Assembly (NCBI GenBank): GCA_011523155.1
Contig: WTHL01000154.1
Coordinates: 1-7,347 of the forward strand
Reading direction: 5' to 3'
DNA length: 7,347 bases
Source: Synechococcus sp. PL34863bin_39
GTDB lineage: Bacteria; Cyanobacteriota; Cyanobacteriia; PCC-6307; Cyanobiaceae
Shown one piece after another: positions 1-5,801 of the stretch. A program made the position numbers and the translations under genes. The first letter of the stretch is position 1. Each line of letters opens with the position of its first letter. The notes below the pieces were generated by a model. It did no database searches and was not told the DNA's origin. It saw only the letters and a list, made by a program, of their open reading frames with translations.

Positions 1-343
1 GCTGCAGGCTGCTGCGCTTGCCTTTGGTACCGGCACAGAGCAGGAAAGCTCCCATGCTTGCGGCAAGGCCGACACAGACCGTGTGCACATCCGGTTTGAT
101 GTGCTGCATGGTGTCAAAAATCCCAAGACCGTCGTAAACCGATCCACCCGGAGAATTGATGTAGAGATAAATATCCTTCTCAGGATCTTCGGCTTCGAGA
201 AAAAGCAACTGAGCAACGATCCTGTTTGCCGATTCACTGGTCACAGGTTCACCGAGAAAGACGATCCGCTCCCGCAGAAGGCGCGAGTAGATATCAAAGG
301 CCCTTTCACCGCGGCCCGATTCTTCGATCACGATCGGGATCAT
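1..343 (-). CDS. clpP: ATP-dependent Clp protease proteolytic subunit ClpP (3' end beyond window)
   Basis: Serine peptidase subunit that forms the barrel of the Clp protease in the cytosol. It degrades proteins fed in by a Clp/Hsp100 ATPase. I translated the minus strand from an ATG at 343-341 and obtained 114 codons before the window edge. The start MIPIVIEES is typical of cyanobacterial ClpP. The oxyanion-loop motif SPGG is at residues 64-67, and the nucleophile Ser96 lies in [10 protein letters not shown], so this is an active ClpP and not an inactive ClpR. The catalytic His and Asp lie beyond the edge. A Shine-Dalgarno match sits just upstream. It is divergent from thf1 with 82 bp between starts. 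Cyanobacteria carry several clpP paralogues, and I cannot assign the number from this fragment. Confidence 0.96.
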   Translation of the reverse strand, partial: MIPIVIEESGRGERAFDIYSRLLRERIVFLGEPVTSESANRIVAQLLFLEAEDPEKDIYLYINSPGGSVYDGLGIFDTMQHIKPDVHTVCVGLAASMGAFLLCAGTKGKRSSLQ

Positions 344-350
344 TCTTCAG

Positions 351-354
351 TCCT
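351..354 (-). promoter_or_regulatory. Ribosome binding site of clpP
   Basis: On the minus strand AGGA lies 7 nt before the clpP ATG, a normal Shine-Dalgarno position. It is one of only two convincing ones in the window and supports the clpP start chosen here. Confidence 0.6.
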
Positions 355-425
355 GAGGATGCCGGTAATCCTAACGGCGACTTCAGCGGCGCTAAGGTTT
401 ATGACTTCTTGATTGGTGCAAGCAC

Positions 426-1130
426 TTGGGTGAGCATCGGACCATTGCTGACAGCAAGCGTGCCTTCCACGCAGCGTTCCCCCACGTGATTCCGTCGCTG
501 TACCGCCGCACAGCCGATGAGTTGCTGGTGGAACTTCATTTGCTGAGCCATCAGAAAGCTTTCACCGTTGATGCCCTGTTCGCCGTCGGTCTGAGGCAGG
601 TCTTTGAGGCATTCACGAAGGGATACCGACCGGAGAGTCATCTCGGCCCCCTGTTCGACGCCTTGTGCAGCTGCAACGGTTTCGATGCAGCTGCTTTGAT
701 GACACTGGCAGATACCAGCCAGCAAGCCGTTGAAGGTCACTCTCTCGAAGACGTCCAGGGGTGGCTGGCAGCCAAGGGAGAGGGAGCTCCTCCTGCCCTG
801 GCTTCGGTGCTCGCGCGTGCGGATCAGGGTGATTTCCATTACTCCCGTCTGATGGCCGTTGGTCTGCTGACGCTGCTTGCCAAGGCCAAAGGCGATGACA
901 CCAGTGACCCCTCCGAGCTGGCCAAACTTGCCCATGAGTTGAGTGAACCCCTGGGATTGACCAAGGAACGCGTGGAGAAGGACCTGGGTCTCTACACGGG
1001 GAATCTCGAGCGGATGGCGCAGGCCGTCGAGCTGATGGAGGAAACCCTTGCCGCTGAACGGCGCAAGCGGGAGCGCAAGTCGGATCAGGATGCAGCTCAG
1101 GTTTCGGCGCCCGTTGGGAGCGAGAGCTGA
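426..1130 (+). CDS. thf1: Thylakoid formation protein Thf1 / photosystem II biogenesis protein Psb29
   Basis: Member of the Thf1/Psb29 family, which in cyanobacteria and chloroplasts is linked to photosystem II biogenesis and repair and to FtsH protease levels at the thylakoid. The 234-aa product has about the usual family length. The family-typical N-terminal block, with FPHVIPSLYRRTADELLVE at 18-36 and EAFTKGYRPESHLGPLF at 61-77, is present. The middle contains DFHYSRLMAVGL. Residues about 176-222 form a highly charged helix likely to be coiled coil (LERMAQAVELMEETLAAERR), followed by a short disordered tail. The start is TTG at 426: the frame is closed by TGA at 402-404 and holds no ATG or GTG before the conserved block, and I see no strong ribosome binding site. 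It is divergent from clpP, and its 3' end overlaps the convergent unknown gene by 34 bp. Confidence 0.96.
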   Translation: MGEHRTIADSKRAFHAAFPHVIPSLYRRTADELLVELHLLSHQKAFTVDALFAVGLRQVFEAFTKGYRPESHLGPLFDALCSCNGFDAAALMTLADTSQQAVEGHSLEDVQGWLAAKGEGAPPALASVLARADQGDFHYSRLMAVGLLTLLAKAKGDDTSDPSELAKLAHELSEPLGLTKERVEKDLGLYTGNLERMAQAVELMEETLAAERRKRERKSDQDAAQVSAPVGSES

Positions 1131-2500
1131 CCACTGAACTGGTGCACGGCCCCGCTTCTTGTCACTGGTGACACCAGCGGGGTCAGCGTCAGCCGCAGCG
1201 ATGAGGCACGCCGGATCTGCAACGGTGTCTGTGCAGGCAGCATTCCAAGCGCGTCCAGAGTTTCAGGGCTGGCCTGCAGACCAAACCATGGTGTTCTTGC
1301 CGCTCCCTTCATCGTTGGGATGACATCGTTTGCCGGGGCCAGTCCAAGCCCGAGACTGAGAACCGGGTCCTGATCCTCGGTCTGCAACCACCGCCATCCG
1401 CCGACCGGAGTGTCCGAACCTCCTTCGTTGATCAGCCACCCGTCAGCGATCGGATCGGACGGTGTTGTGGTCCATCCGCTCATGCGCAGCTGATCAGCAA
1501 GTGTGCTGAGCGAGCGGCGAACTGCATCGCTATCTCCGCCGGTCCAGAGCTGAATCTGCACTCCGGCCTGAAAGGCTTGTGACGGATTGGCCACCAATCG
1601 CAACCGGAATGGCATGGCGATCAGACGATCCAGGTCACCGGCGTTGATTCCATACCTGGACGCCAGTGGATTGCGGACCACCTCCCTCGCTGTCAAGGCG
1701 GCCACAAGAGCGCGAAACTGCTCCCCCTCCAGAAGCAGAGGCGCAGTCATGGTCGTCTCGCTGGGCGTATCCATCACGCGAGCAGATGCTGGATGGACAA
1801 CCGCTGCTGTCTCCAGCGGATCCCGGCTGACCCAGCCATACCATCGGAGGGTCTCCGCATCTGAACTGTGGCTGAGGCAGCCATAGCCTGCTTCGGCCAG
1901 CAATGGGGCCGCTTCTCCCGCGTAGCGGCCGATCGCCTGCGGGCTCCACTGCAGCGATGGTGAGCGGGAGAGTGCTCTGAGACAGGCAACCTCCACAGCG
2001 TTGGGTTGTGGTGGCTCGGGTGAGAGCTGATCAATTCTGGTGAGCAGCTGGCGTCGGGTCAGGGCGTTGGCGCTGACGACAGCCAGATCATTGATCTGTG
2101 TGATCTCCAGGGATTCACGGCTGCTGCGTTCGAGAACAGTCCAAGGAATAATGAGATGGGGCTCACCGTCATCGCTCCAGGCCTGCCACCAGAGGCCGTG
2201 GCCAAGCCTGGTCCAGAGCTGCGTTGCGATTCTGATCCCGAGACGTTCATGCCAGATCTGGGGCGGTTCACGGCTGGGATCCCCTTGGGATGCCTGCAGA
2301 GCCGTGCTTGCAGCGACCAGTGTCTGGAGAGCGCCCCTGCGCGGCGACGTCAGCTCAGGCGAGACGACAAGCATTCCGATCAGGCCACTCCCAAGGAGAA
2401 CAATCAGGCCGGATGCGGTCCAGAGATGATGAGCGAATGTGCTGTGAAGAGCAGCCTTCAGCGTTGGCCTGAGCCGTTGCGCCGCCTTCGATCGCGCCAT
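1097..2500 (-). CDS. Conserved-looking membrane-anchored protein of unknown function (467 aa)
   Basis: I do not recognise this gene with certainty. The 467-aa product starts with a basic stretch (residues 1-20), then one hydrophobic segment at about 28-47 (GLIVLLGSGLIGMLVV), then about 420 residues of soluble character. This suggests a signal anchor with the bulk outside the cytoplasm, in the periplasm or thylakoid lumen. The soluble part has no catalytic motif I can name. The C-terminal third alternates short beta-like stretches (LRLRLV, VQIQLW, LRLTLTPLV, FSGQLSLP), which recalls large cyanobacterial DUF3352-type proteins, but this is only an impression. The ATG at 2500 lies within the last 43 bp of the upstream 49-aa gene, in another frame, so translation may be coupled. 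It is the distal gene of the petN cluster and converges on thf1. Confidence 0.85.
   Translation of the reverse strand: MARSKAAQRLRPTLKAALHSTFAHHLWTASGLIVLLGSGLIGMLVVSPELTSPRRGALQTLVAASTALQASQGDPSREPPQIWHERLGIRIATQLWTRLGHGLWWQAWSDDGEPHLIIPWTVLERSSRESLEITQINDLAVVSANALTRRQLLTRIDQLSPEPPQPNAVEVACLRALSRSPSLQWSPQAIGRYAGEAAPLLAEAGYGCLSHSSDAETLRWYGWVSRDPLETAAVVHPASARVMDTPSETTMTAPLLLEGEQFRALVAALTAREVVRNPLASRYGINAGDLDRLIAMPFRLRLVANPSQAFQAGVQIQLWTGGDSDAVRRSLSTLADQLRMSGWTTTPSDPIADGWLINEGGSDTPVGGWRWLQTEDQDPVLSLGLGLAPANDVIPTMKGAARTPWFGLQASPETLDALGMLPAQTPLQIRRASSLRLTLTPLVSPVTRSGAVHQFSGQLSLPTGAET
1150..1182. other. Two-part inverted repeat at the thf1/unknown gene convergence
   Basis: A 7-bp outer stem pairs CCCCGCT (1150-1156) with AGCGGGG (1176-1182). 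Inside it is a 5-bp stem, TGTCA (1160-1164) with TGACA (1169-1173), closing on a CTGG loop. It begins 19 bp after the thf1 stop and lies inside the last codons of the opposing gene. No T-run follows on the plus strand, so it is not a classical intrinsic terminator. It could still protect or define the thf1 mRNA 3' end. It may also reflect coding constraint only. Confidence 0.4.
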
Positions 2501-2607
2501 TCGATTGTAGAGAGATAAATCACGGACACACTGACGAAGATCAGAAGTGCCGCTGCGGTGATCGCCAGCCCTTGGTTAAGGACTGGCGTCTGCAGGAGTT
2601 CGGTCAA
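2458..2607 (-). CDS. Small single-span membrane protein of unknown function (49 aa) downstream of petN
   Basis: I do not recognise this gene. The frame gives MTELLQTPVLNQG, then a clear hydrophobic helix at about residues 14-33 (LAITAAALLIFVSVSVIYLS), then a strongly basic tail (IEWRDRRRRNGSGQR). By the positive-inside rule the C-terminus should be on the cytoplasmic/stromal side. The chosen start is TTG at 2607-2605. It begins 4 bp after the petN stop, which fits co-translation. An ATG further upstream in this frame exists only inside petN read out of frame, so I rejected it. The last 43 bp overlap the start of the 467-aa gene. Size, topology and position beside petN resemble small subunits or assembly factors of thylakoid complexes, but that role is inference. 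Confidence 0.72.
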   Translation of the reverse strand: MTELLQTPVLNQGLAITAAALLIFVSVSVIYLSTIEWRDRRRRNGSGQR

Positions 2608-2611
2608 GAGA

Positions 2612-2713
2612 TCAGAAGTTGAGGGTTCCGTCTCCGTTGCGGCCCCAGACCACCATGGCGATCGAGAAGCTGAACATGGCGGCCAGGGATGCCCAGGCAA
2701 AAGTGAACAGCAT
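2612..2713 (-). CDS. petN: Cytochrome b6f complex subunit 8 (PetN)
   Basis: One of the four small single-helix subunits of the cytochrome b6f complex in the thylakoid membrane, needed for assembly and stability of the complex that passes electrons from plastoquinol to plastocyanin or cytochrome c6. I found it by translating the minus strand directly. The 33-aa product begins [19 protein letters not shown] and ends [14 protein letters not shown], which is the classic PetN pattern: one membrane helix at about residues 4-23 followed by the conserved WGRNGDG motif. The length matches marine picocyanobacterial PetN. I see no strong ribosome binding site upstream. A 49-aa membrane protein gene starts 4 bp after its stop, and clpS is divergent on the other side. 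Confidence 0.97.
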   Translation of the reverse strand: MLFTFAWASLAAMFSFSIAMVVWGRNGDGTLNF

Positions 2714-2736
2714 TGGAAGTCGCTGAAAGTAGGGTG

Positions 2737-2766
2737 ATCTTAACTAGGGTCCGGCCGCGTATCCAA
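2737..2766 (-). promoter_or_regulatory. petN: Possible sigma70-type promoter of the petN cluster
   Basis: On the minus strand, TTGGAT (2766-2761) and TAAGAT (2742-2737) are separated by 18 bp. The -10 matches the TATAAT consensus at four positions and the -35 matches TTGACA at three. It sits 23 bp upstream of the petN start, in the petN-clpS gap, which must hold promoters for both genes. This is a by-eye match only. Confidence 0.35.
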
Positions 2767-2782
2767 CGGACTGTTGAAACTC

Positions 2783-3079
2783 ATGACAGCGTCGTCACCT
2801 GGTGGCTCCACCTTGCTGGAGCGTTCACGCACCACCCAGCGGTATCCGCAGGCGCGCGTGATCGTTCTGAACGATGACGTCAATACGTTTGAGCACGTGG
2901 TGAGCTGTCTCTGCAAGATCATCCCCGGCATGGGGTCCGACAAGGCCTGGGGCCTTGCGCACAAAATCGACGGTGAAGGCGCAGCGGAAGTCTGGTGCGG
3001 CCCCCTGGAACAGGCTGAGCTGTATCACCAGCAACTCAGCGCCGAGGGACTCACGATGGCGCCCATCGAACGCTGCTGA
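2783..3079 (+). CDS. clpS: ATP-dependent Clp protease adaptor protein ClpS
   Basis: ClpS-family adaptor, a small cytosolic protein that binds N-degron substrates and delivers them to the Hsp100 partner of the Clp protease (ClpC in cyanobacteria). The 98-aa product has a flexible N-terminus (1-22), then the core: VIVLNDDVNTFEHVV at 26-40 carrying the substrate-pocket NDD (30-32), a helix with KIIPGMGSDKAWGLAHKI (45-62), and LEQAELYHQQLSAEGLTMAP (75-94). The ATG at 2783 was preferred over a TTG nine bases upstream. The residue matching the E. coli specificity gatekeeper Met40 is Phe36, and the usual pocket HxxG spacing is altered around His60, so this may be a divergent cyanobacterial ClpS paralogue (ClpS2-like) with its own substrate preference. 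It is divergent from petN. Confidence 0.92.
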   Translation: MTASSPGGSTLLERSRTTQRYPQARVIVLNDDVNTFEHVVSCLCKIIPGMGSDKAWGLAHKIDGEGAAEVWCGPLEQAELYHQQLSAEGLTMAPIERC

Positions 3080-3104
3080 TCTCCGGAATTAACATCACCC
3101 GACC

Positions 3105-3110
3105 AGAAGG
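3105..3110 (+). promoter_or_regulatory. Ribosome binding site deciding the GTG start of the VTT protein
   Basis: AGAAGG lies 9 nt before the GTG at 3120, a good purine-rich Shine-Dalgarno match. It favours this GTG as the true start over any internal ATG. Confidence 0.6.
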
Positions 3111-3119
3111 GTCCTCGCG

Positions 3120-3776
3120 GTGACAGTAAGCAAGAAGGTTTTGAAGATCGCGAAGATCGCGGTCTACGCCGCACTCTTCGTTGTTGCTGTTGTCTTTCTC
3201 CAGCGCTACGGCATTGCTCCGCTTCAGGAGGCTGTCAAGCAGATGGGATGGTGGGCACCGGTTGGATTGTTCGTTCTCCGTGGCGTCAGCATCATTCTTC
3301 CTGCGCTGCCGAGTTCGGTGTATTCGCTACTTGCAGGATCCCTCCTGGGCTTCAAGGTCGGTTACCTCACGATCATCCTGTCGGATCTCGTCTTCTGCGG
3401 AGCAGCGTTTCTGATCGCGCGTCGCTGGGGACGCGACCCGGTGTCACGGCTGGTGGGACGCAAAGCCATGGAACGGATCGACGGGTTCAGCAAAAACCAG
3501 CTTGAAGGCAATTTCTTTCTCATGACCGGCCTTCTGATGACAGGCCTGTTCGACTTTCTCAGTTACGCCATCGGGATCAGCCGCACGCACTGGCGGGTGT
3601 TCGCCCCAGCCCTGGTGATCAGCGTTCTGATCAGTGATTCGATCATCGTCGCCGTCGGAGCGGGAGTCACGCAGGGGGCGACTGTGATGCTCGTTCTCGC
3701 CCTGGTGGCCATGTTCGCTCTGGCCACACTCACTGGAGTTCTCAAGAAACGCACCAAACTCGGCACGGACCATTGA
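3120..3776 (+). CDS. TVP38/TMEM64 (VTT/DedA-type) membrane protein
   Basis: Polytopic inner-membrane protein of the VTT/DedA superfamily; members elsewhere act as lipid scramblases or carrier-lipid transporters, while many cyanobacterial members have no known substrate. The 218-aa product has hydrophobic segments at about 9-27, 44-62, 65-80 (probably re-entrant), 83-101, 131-152, 160-183 and 187-207. The family signature appears as LPALPSSVYSLLAGSLLG at 60-77, the helix-breaking Pro-rich re-entrant loop, and a second-half counterpart TGLFDFLSYAIGIS at 141-154. The C-terminus is basic and probably cytoplasmic. The start is GTG with a good ribosome binding site. It lies 40 bp downstream of clpS on the same strand, so co-transcription is possible, but no functional link is evident. 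Confidence 0.9.
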   Translation: MTVSKKVLKIAKIAVYAALFVVAVVFLQRYGIAPLQEAVKQMGWWAPVGLFVLRGVSIILPALPSSVYSLLAGSLLGFKVGYLTIILSDLVFCGAAFLIARRWGRDPVSRLVGRKAMERIDGFSKNQLEGNFFLMTGLLMTGLFDFLSYAIGISRTHWRVFAPALVISVLISDSIIVAVGAGVTQGATVMLVLALVAMFALATLTGVLKKRTKLGTDH

Positions 3777-3786
3777 GCGGATTGGT

Positions 3787-4014
3787 TCAGGCGGCTGGCA
3801 GACGTTTTGATGACGCGAGACGCAGCAGAACCGTGGTGCGGATCCGTTGCGTCTCGCTGTTCAGCACATAACGCAGAATCCGGCCTGGGAGATAGGCAAA
3901 CCCACGCACCTCCGTGCCGTGGACCTCGGTGGTTAAAACGCAGGCCAGGGGCCCCCATCGCTCATGCAGTGGCTTAGCGACGAGGCTGCGGAGTGCATCC
4001 ACTGATTTCACCAT
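3787..4014 (-). CDS. Possible small hypothetical protein (75 aa)
   Basis: I do not recognise it. The frame from ATG at 4014 gives MVKSVDALRSLVAKPLHER, then a likely small alpha/beta fold (WGPLACVLTTEVHG, VRGFAYLPGRILRYVL), and ends in a basic tail. There is no signal peptide or membrane span. The frame also continues upstream to in-frame GTG (4035) and TTG (4068) starts, which would give 82 or 93 aa. Codon choice looks like the neighbouring genes, and no alternative gene occupies this stretch on the plus strand, which is the main support. The upstream side shows no clear ribosome binding site. It converges on the VTT gene with a 10-bp gap and diverges from the DUF2103 gene. Confidence 0.5.
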   Translation of the reverse strand: MVKSVDALRSLVAKPLHERWGPLACVLTTEVHGTEVRGFAYLPGRILRYVLNSETQRIRTTVLLRLASSKRLPAA

Positions 4015-4091
4015 CGGCAACCACCGTCCACTCACTTTGTCGTAGCCACACCCGCTAGCTTCAGCCAACTGTTCTCAATCTGTGAGCGTCA

Positions 4092-4400
4092 TTGGCGCGA
4101 CTGGTGATCACCCACAGCACCTATGTAGAGGGCCTCATCCCCTGGCTGAAGGCTCTGGCTTGCGATGAGGCCATCCAGACGATCACACCAGCGGTGATCG
4201 CGAGGGTGCGTGGACGATCTCCCGGCTTGAAACTCAGGGTGTCAGCCCCCCTTCGGAGCGGGCACAAGCTCGTTGCCAGACGAGGCTCAACGATGCAGGA
4301 AGTCTTTGTGGTCACCGCACTGGGTGCAACCGAGCTGCAAACGCGGATCGACGCCTGCAAGCCCGATCCCTCAGCGAAGGGTCGCGCACTGAAGCGCTGA
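4092..4400 (+). CDS. DUF2103 family protein (cyanobacterial, predicted metal-binding)
   Basis: Small soluble protein of the DUF2103 family, widespread in cyanobacteria and often described as a predicted metal-binding protein; no reaction is established to my knowledge. The 102-aa product begins with the family-like RLVITHSTYVEGLIPWLKAL (3-22), continues with ITPAVIARVRGRSPGLKLRVS (31-51) and GHKLVARRGSTMQEVFVVT (57-75), and ends in a basic tail. The start is TTG at 4092: a TGA at 4083-4085 closes the frame just upstream and no ATG precedes the conserved block. A GTG at 4104 would cut into that block. No strong ribosome binding site is visible. It converges with purK across a 197-bp gap. Confidence 0.85.
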   Translation: MARLVITHSTYVEGLIPWLKALACDEAIQTITPAVIARVRGRSPGLKLRVSAPLRSGHKLVARRGSTMQEVFVVTALGATELQTRIDACKPDPSAKGRALKR

Positions 4401-4485
4401 CAGGTTGGGCGGACCACCGTGCCGTGCGAGCCCCAGTGATCGACCTGGAAGAACCAGAAGGGGTAACAAAAGAGAGGTTTCGTTT

Positions 4486-4501
4486 CCGGCTGCAAGGCCG
4501 G
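4486..4501. other. Short hairpin in the gap between convergent DUF2103 and purK genes
   Basis: CCGGC (4486-4490) pairs with GCCGG (4497-4501) around a TGCAAG loop. Read leftward, as the purK transcript would be, it is followed by an A/C-rich stretch and then TCTCTTTTG. That makes it a weak candidate purK terminator whose T-run comes too late for a classical one. I see nothing else supportable between 4401 and 4597: no tRNA, no convincing reading frame, no repeat. Confidence 0.3.
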
Positions 4502-4597
4502 TCTACGGCACCATCACCGCAGTCGCCCCAAGTCGATAGAGAGTCAGATCAGAGCACTAGAAAAGGCCGTCACCAACACAGCAGTCCTGCGTGAATT

Positions 4598-5776
4598 TTA
4601 GGGCAGGGGCCAGATTTCGCGAATCCTGTTGTGGGCTCTCGTGGCTTCGGACTGACGGATGGCGGCATCACTGCCTTCAAGAATCACCGTGACGTGACCG
4701 AGTTTGCGTCCGGGAGTTTCCTCGGTTTTGCCATACCAATGCAGGTGCAGATTGGGAATCTCCTGCAGCGCCGTCAAGCGTTGCTCAAGGGGTGAGCTGC
4801 GATCAGAGGCAAGCCCAAGAAGATTCACCATCAGCGCTCCCGGAACACGCAAAGCGGGGTCGGGGACATCCAGGTTTGCAGTGATGCAGAGCTGCTGATC
4901 GAACTGGCTGCTGTGACAGGCTTCGATCGAGAAATGGCCGGAGTTGTGGGTTCGCGGTGCAATTTCATTGACCATCAAGCCCTCGGGTCCATAGAACATC
5001 TCGATGGCCATGACGCCTGCGTAATCGAGTTTGGTCAGCAGTGACGCCGCGATGTTGTAAGCCGTCGCTTCAACAATCTGCGTCACATCAGCGGGTGCCA
5101 GCACCCAATCACAGACCTGATCACACTGATGGGTTTCGGCGATCGGGAGGGCACGGACCCGACCGCTTGCGTCCCGACTGACAACAAGGGCGAGTTCCCG
5201 CTCAAAACGGATCCACGATTCGAGCAACCAGTTCTCCGCATCCACGGAGTCGAGCAGATCCTTCAGACAGGCGACTGAGCGGAGAATGCGGGTGCCCTTG
5301 CCGTCATATCCACCGCTGGCAGCCTTCGCCATCACCGGAAAGTTCCACCCTTTCGGGAGTTTCGGGGCCGCTGGATCAACCGATGTCAATCGCACCCAGG
5401 CCGGACCTGGAATCGCCAGCTCTTCCAGCAGTTCCCGCTGGTGAATCTTGTTCACGAGAGGCTGCAGGCTGCTCAGGGACGGGCGGAACTGCATTCCCTG
5501 GCGCTCATGCGTGCGCAGGCCTTCAATGCTGACCCATTCATTTTCAAAAGTGATCCCGTCGCAGCGATCAAGCAGCTCCCGGCTGGCCCCGGCATCAACC
5601 GGATCCGCTAGCACCATCTCCTCCACAAGCTGCCCAGCAGGATCCTGCCTGGACGAGGACTGAACCACCACCTCGATCTGTCTGGTGGCCGCAGCCTCCA
5701 CAAGCATCCTTGCCAGCTGGCCGCCACCAATGACTCCGATCCGAGGGGAAGATGTCTCAGCTGGCGTGCCGGTCAT
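4598..5776 (-). CDS. purK: N5-carboxyaminoimidazole ribonucleotide synthase (PurK)
   Basis: ATP-grasp enzyme of de novo purine synthesis. It converts AIR, bicarbonate and ATP to N5-CAIR, which PurE then rearranges. The 392-aa product is normal family length. Near the N-terminus is the GGGQLARM dinucleotide-like motif (17-24). Lys110 lies in the expected substrate region. The ATP-grasp loop is AKAASGGYDGKG (150-161). The acidic and Asn metal/ATP residues lie in MVNEIAPRTHNSGHFSIEAC (268-287), and the C-terminal family motif GRKLGHV is at 356-362. All key elements are intact. The start is ATG. It begins 25 bp after the permease stop on the same strand, so the two may share a transcript although their functions are unrelated. 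purE is not in this window. Confidence 0.97.
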   Translation of the reverse strand: MTGTPAETSSPRIGVIGGGQLARMLVEAAATRQIEVVVQSSSRQDPAGQLVEEMVLADPVDAGASRELLDRCDGITFENEWVSIEGLRTHERQGMQFRPSLSSLQPLVNKIHQRELLEELAIPGPAWVRLTSVDPAAPKLPKGWNFPVMAKAASGGYDGKGTRILRSVACLKDLLDSVDAENWLLESWIRFERELALVVSRDASGRVRALPIAETHQCDQVCDWVLAPADVTQIVEATAYNIAASLLTKLDYAGVMAIEMFYGPEGLMVNEIAPRTHNSGHFSIEACHSSQFDQQLCITANLDVPDPALRVPGALMVNLLGLASDRSSPLEQRLTALQEIPNLHLHWYGKTEETPGRKLGHVTVILEGSDAAIRQSEATRAHNRIREIWPLP

Positions 5777-5801
5777 GAATGGCGACCACGAATGACGGGG
5801 A

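Noticed and set aside
344..425. Promoter pairs in the clpP-thf1 divergent gap
   Set aside because: A TAGGAT that could serve as a clpP -10 and a TATGAC on the thf1 side are present, but neither has an acceptable -35 at proper spacing, so I did not list them as features.
399..935. 178-codon leftward open frame antisense to thf1
   Set aside because: It lies wholly over the recognised thf1 coding sequence, its product has no recognisable pattern, and it is best explained as a shadow frame in GC-rich DNA.
2608..2700. N-terminal extension of the 49-aa protein back to an ATG at 2700
   Set aside because: The extension overlaps petN out of frame and gives a Pro/Trp/Ser-rich stretch unlike a real N-terminus; the TTG just after the petN stop is more likely.
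3143..3160. Perfect tandem 9-bp repeat GAAGATCGC in the VTT gene
   Set aside because: It encodes KIAKIA in a normal basic N-terminal helix; two copies of a short coding repeat are not evidence for a functional element.
3444..3773. 109-codon leftward frame antisense to the VTT gene
   Set aside because: The composition is His/Glu/Asp-rich, as expected from the complement of a hydrophobic coding region; it is a shadow of the membrane protein.
4121..4495. 124-codon leftward open frame over the DUF2103 gene
   Set aside because: The plus-strand DUF2103 product is conserved in pattern while this one is not; it also starts with TTG and has no supporting signal.
4420..4515. Possible tRNA-like fold in the DUF2103-purK gap
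   Set aside because: I could not find a T-arm GGTTCGA-type loop, a D-arm or a full acceptor stem on either strand.
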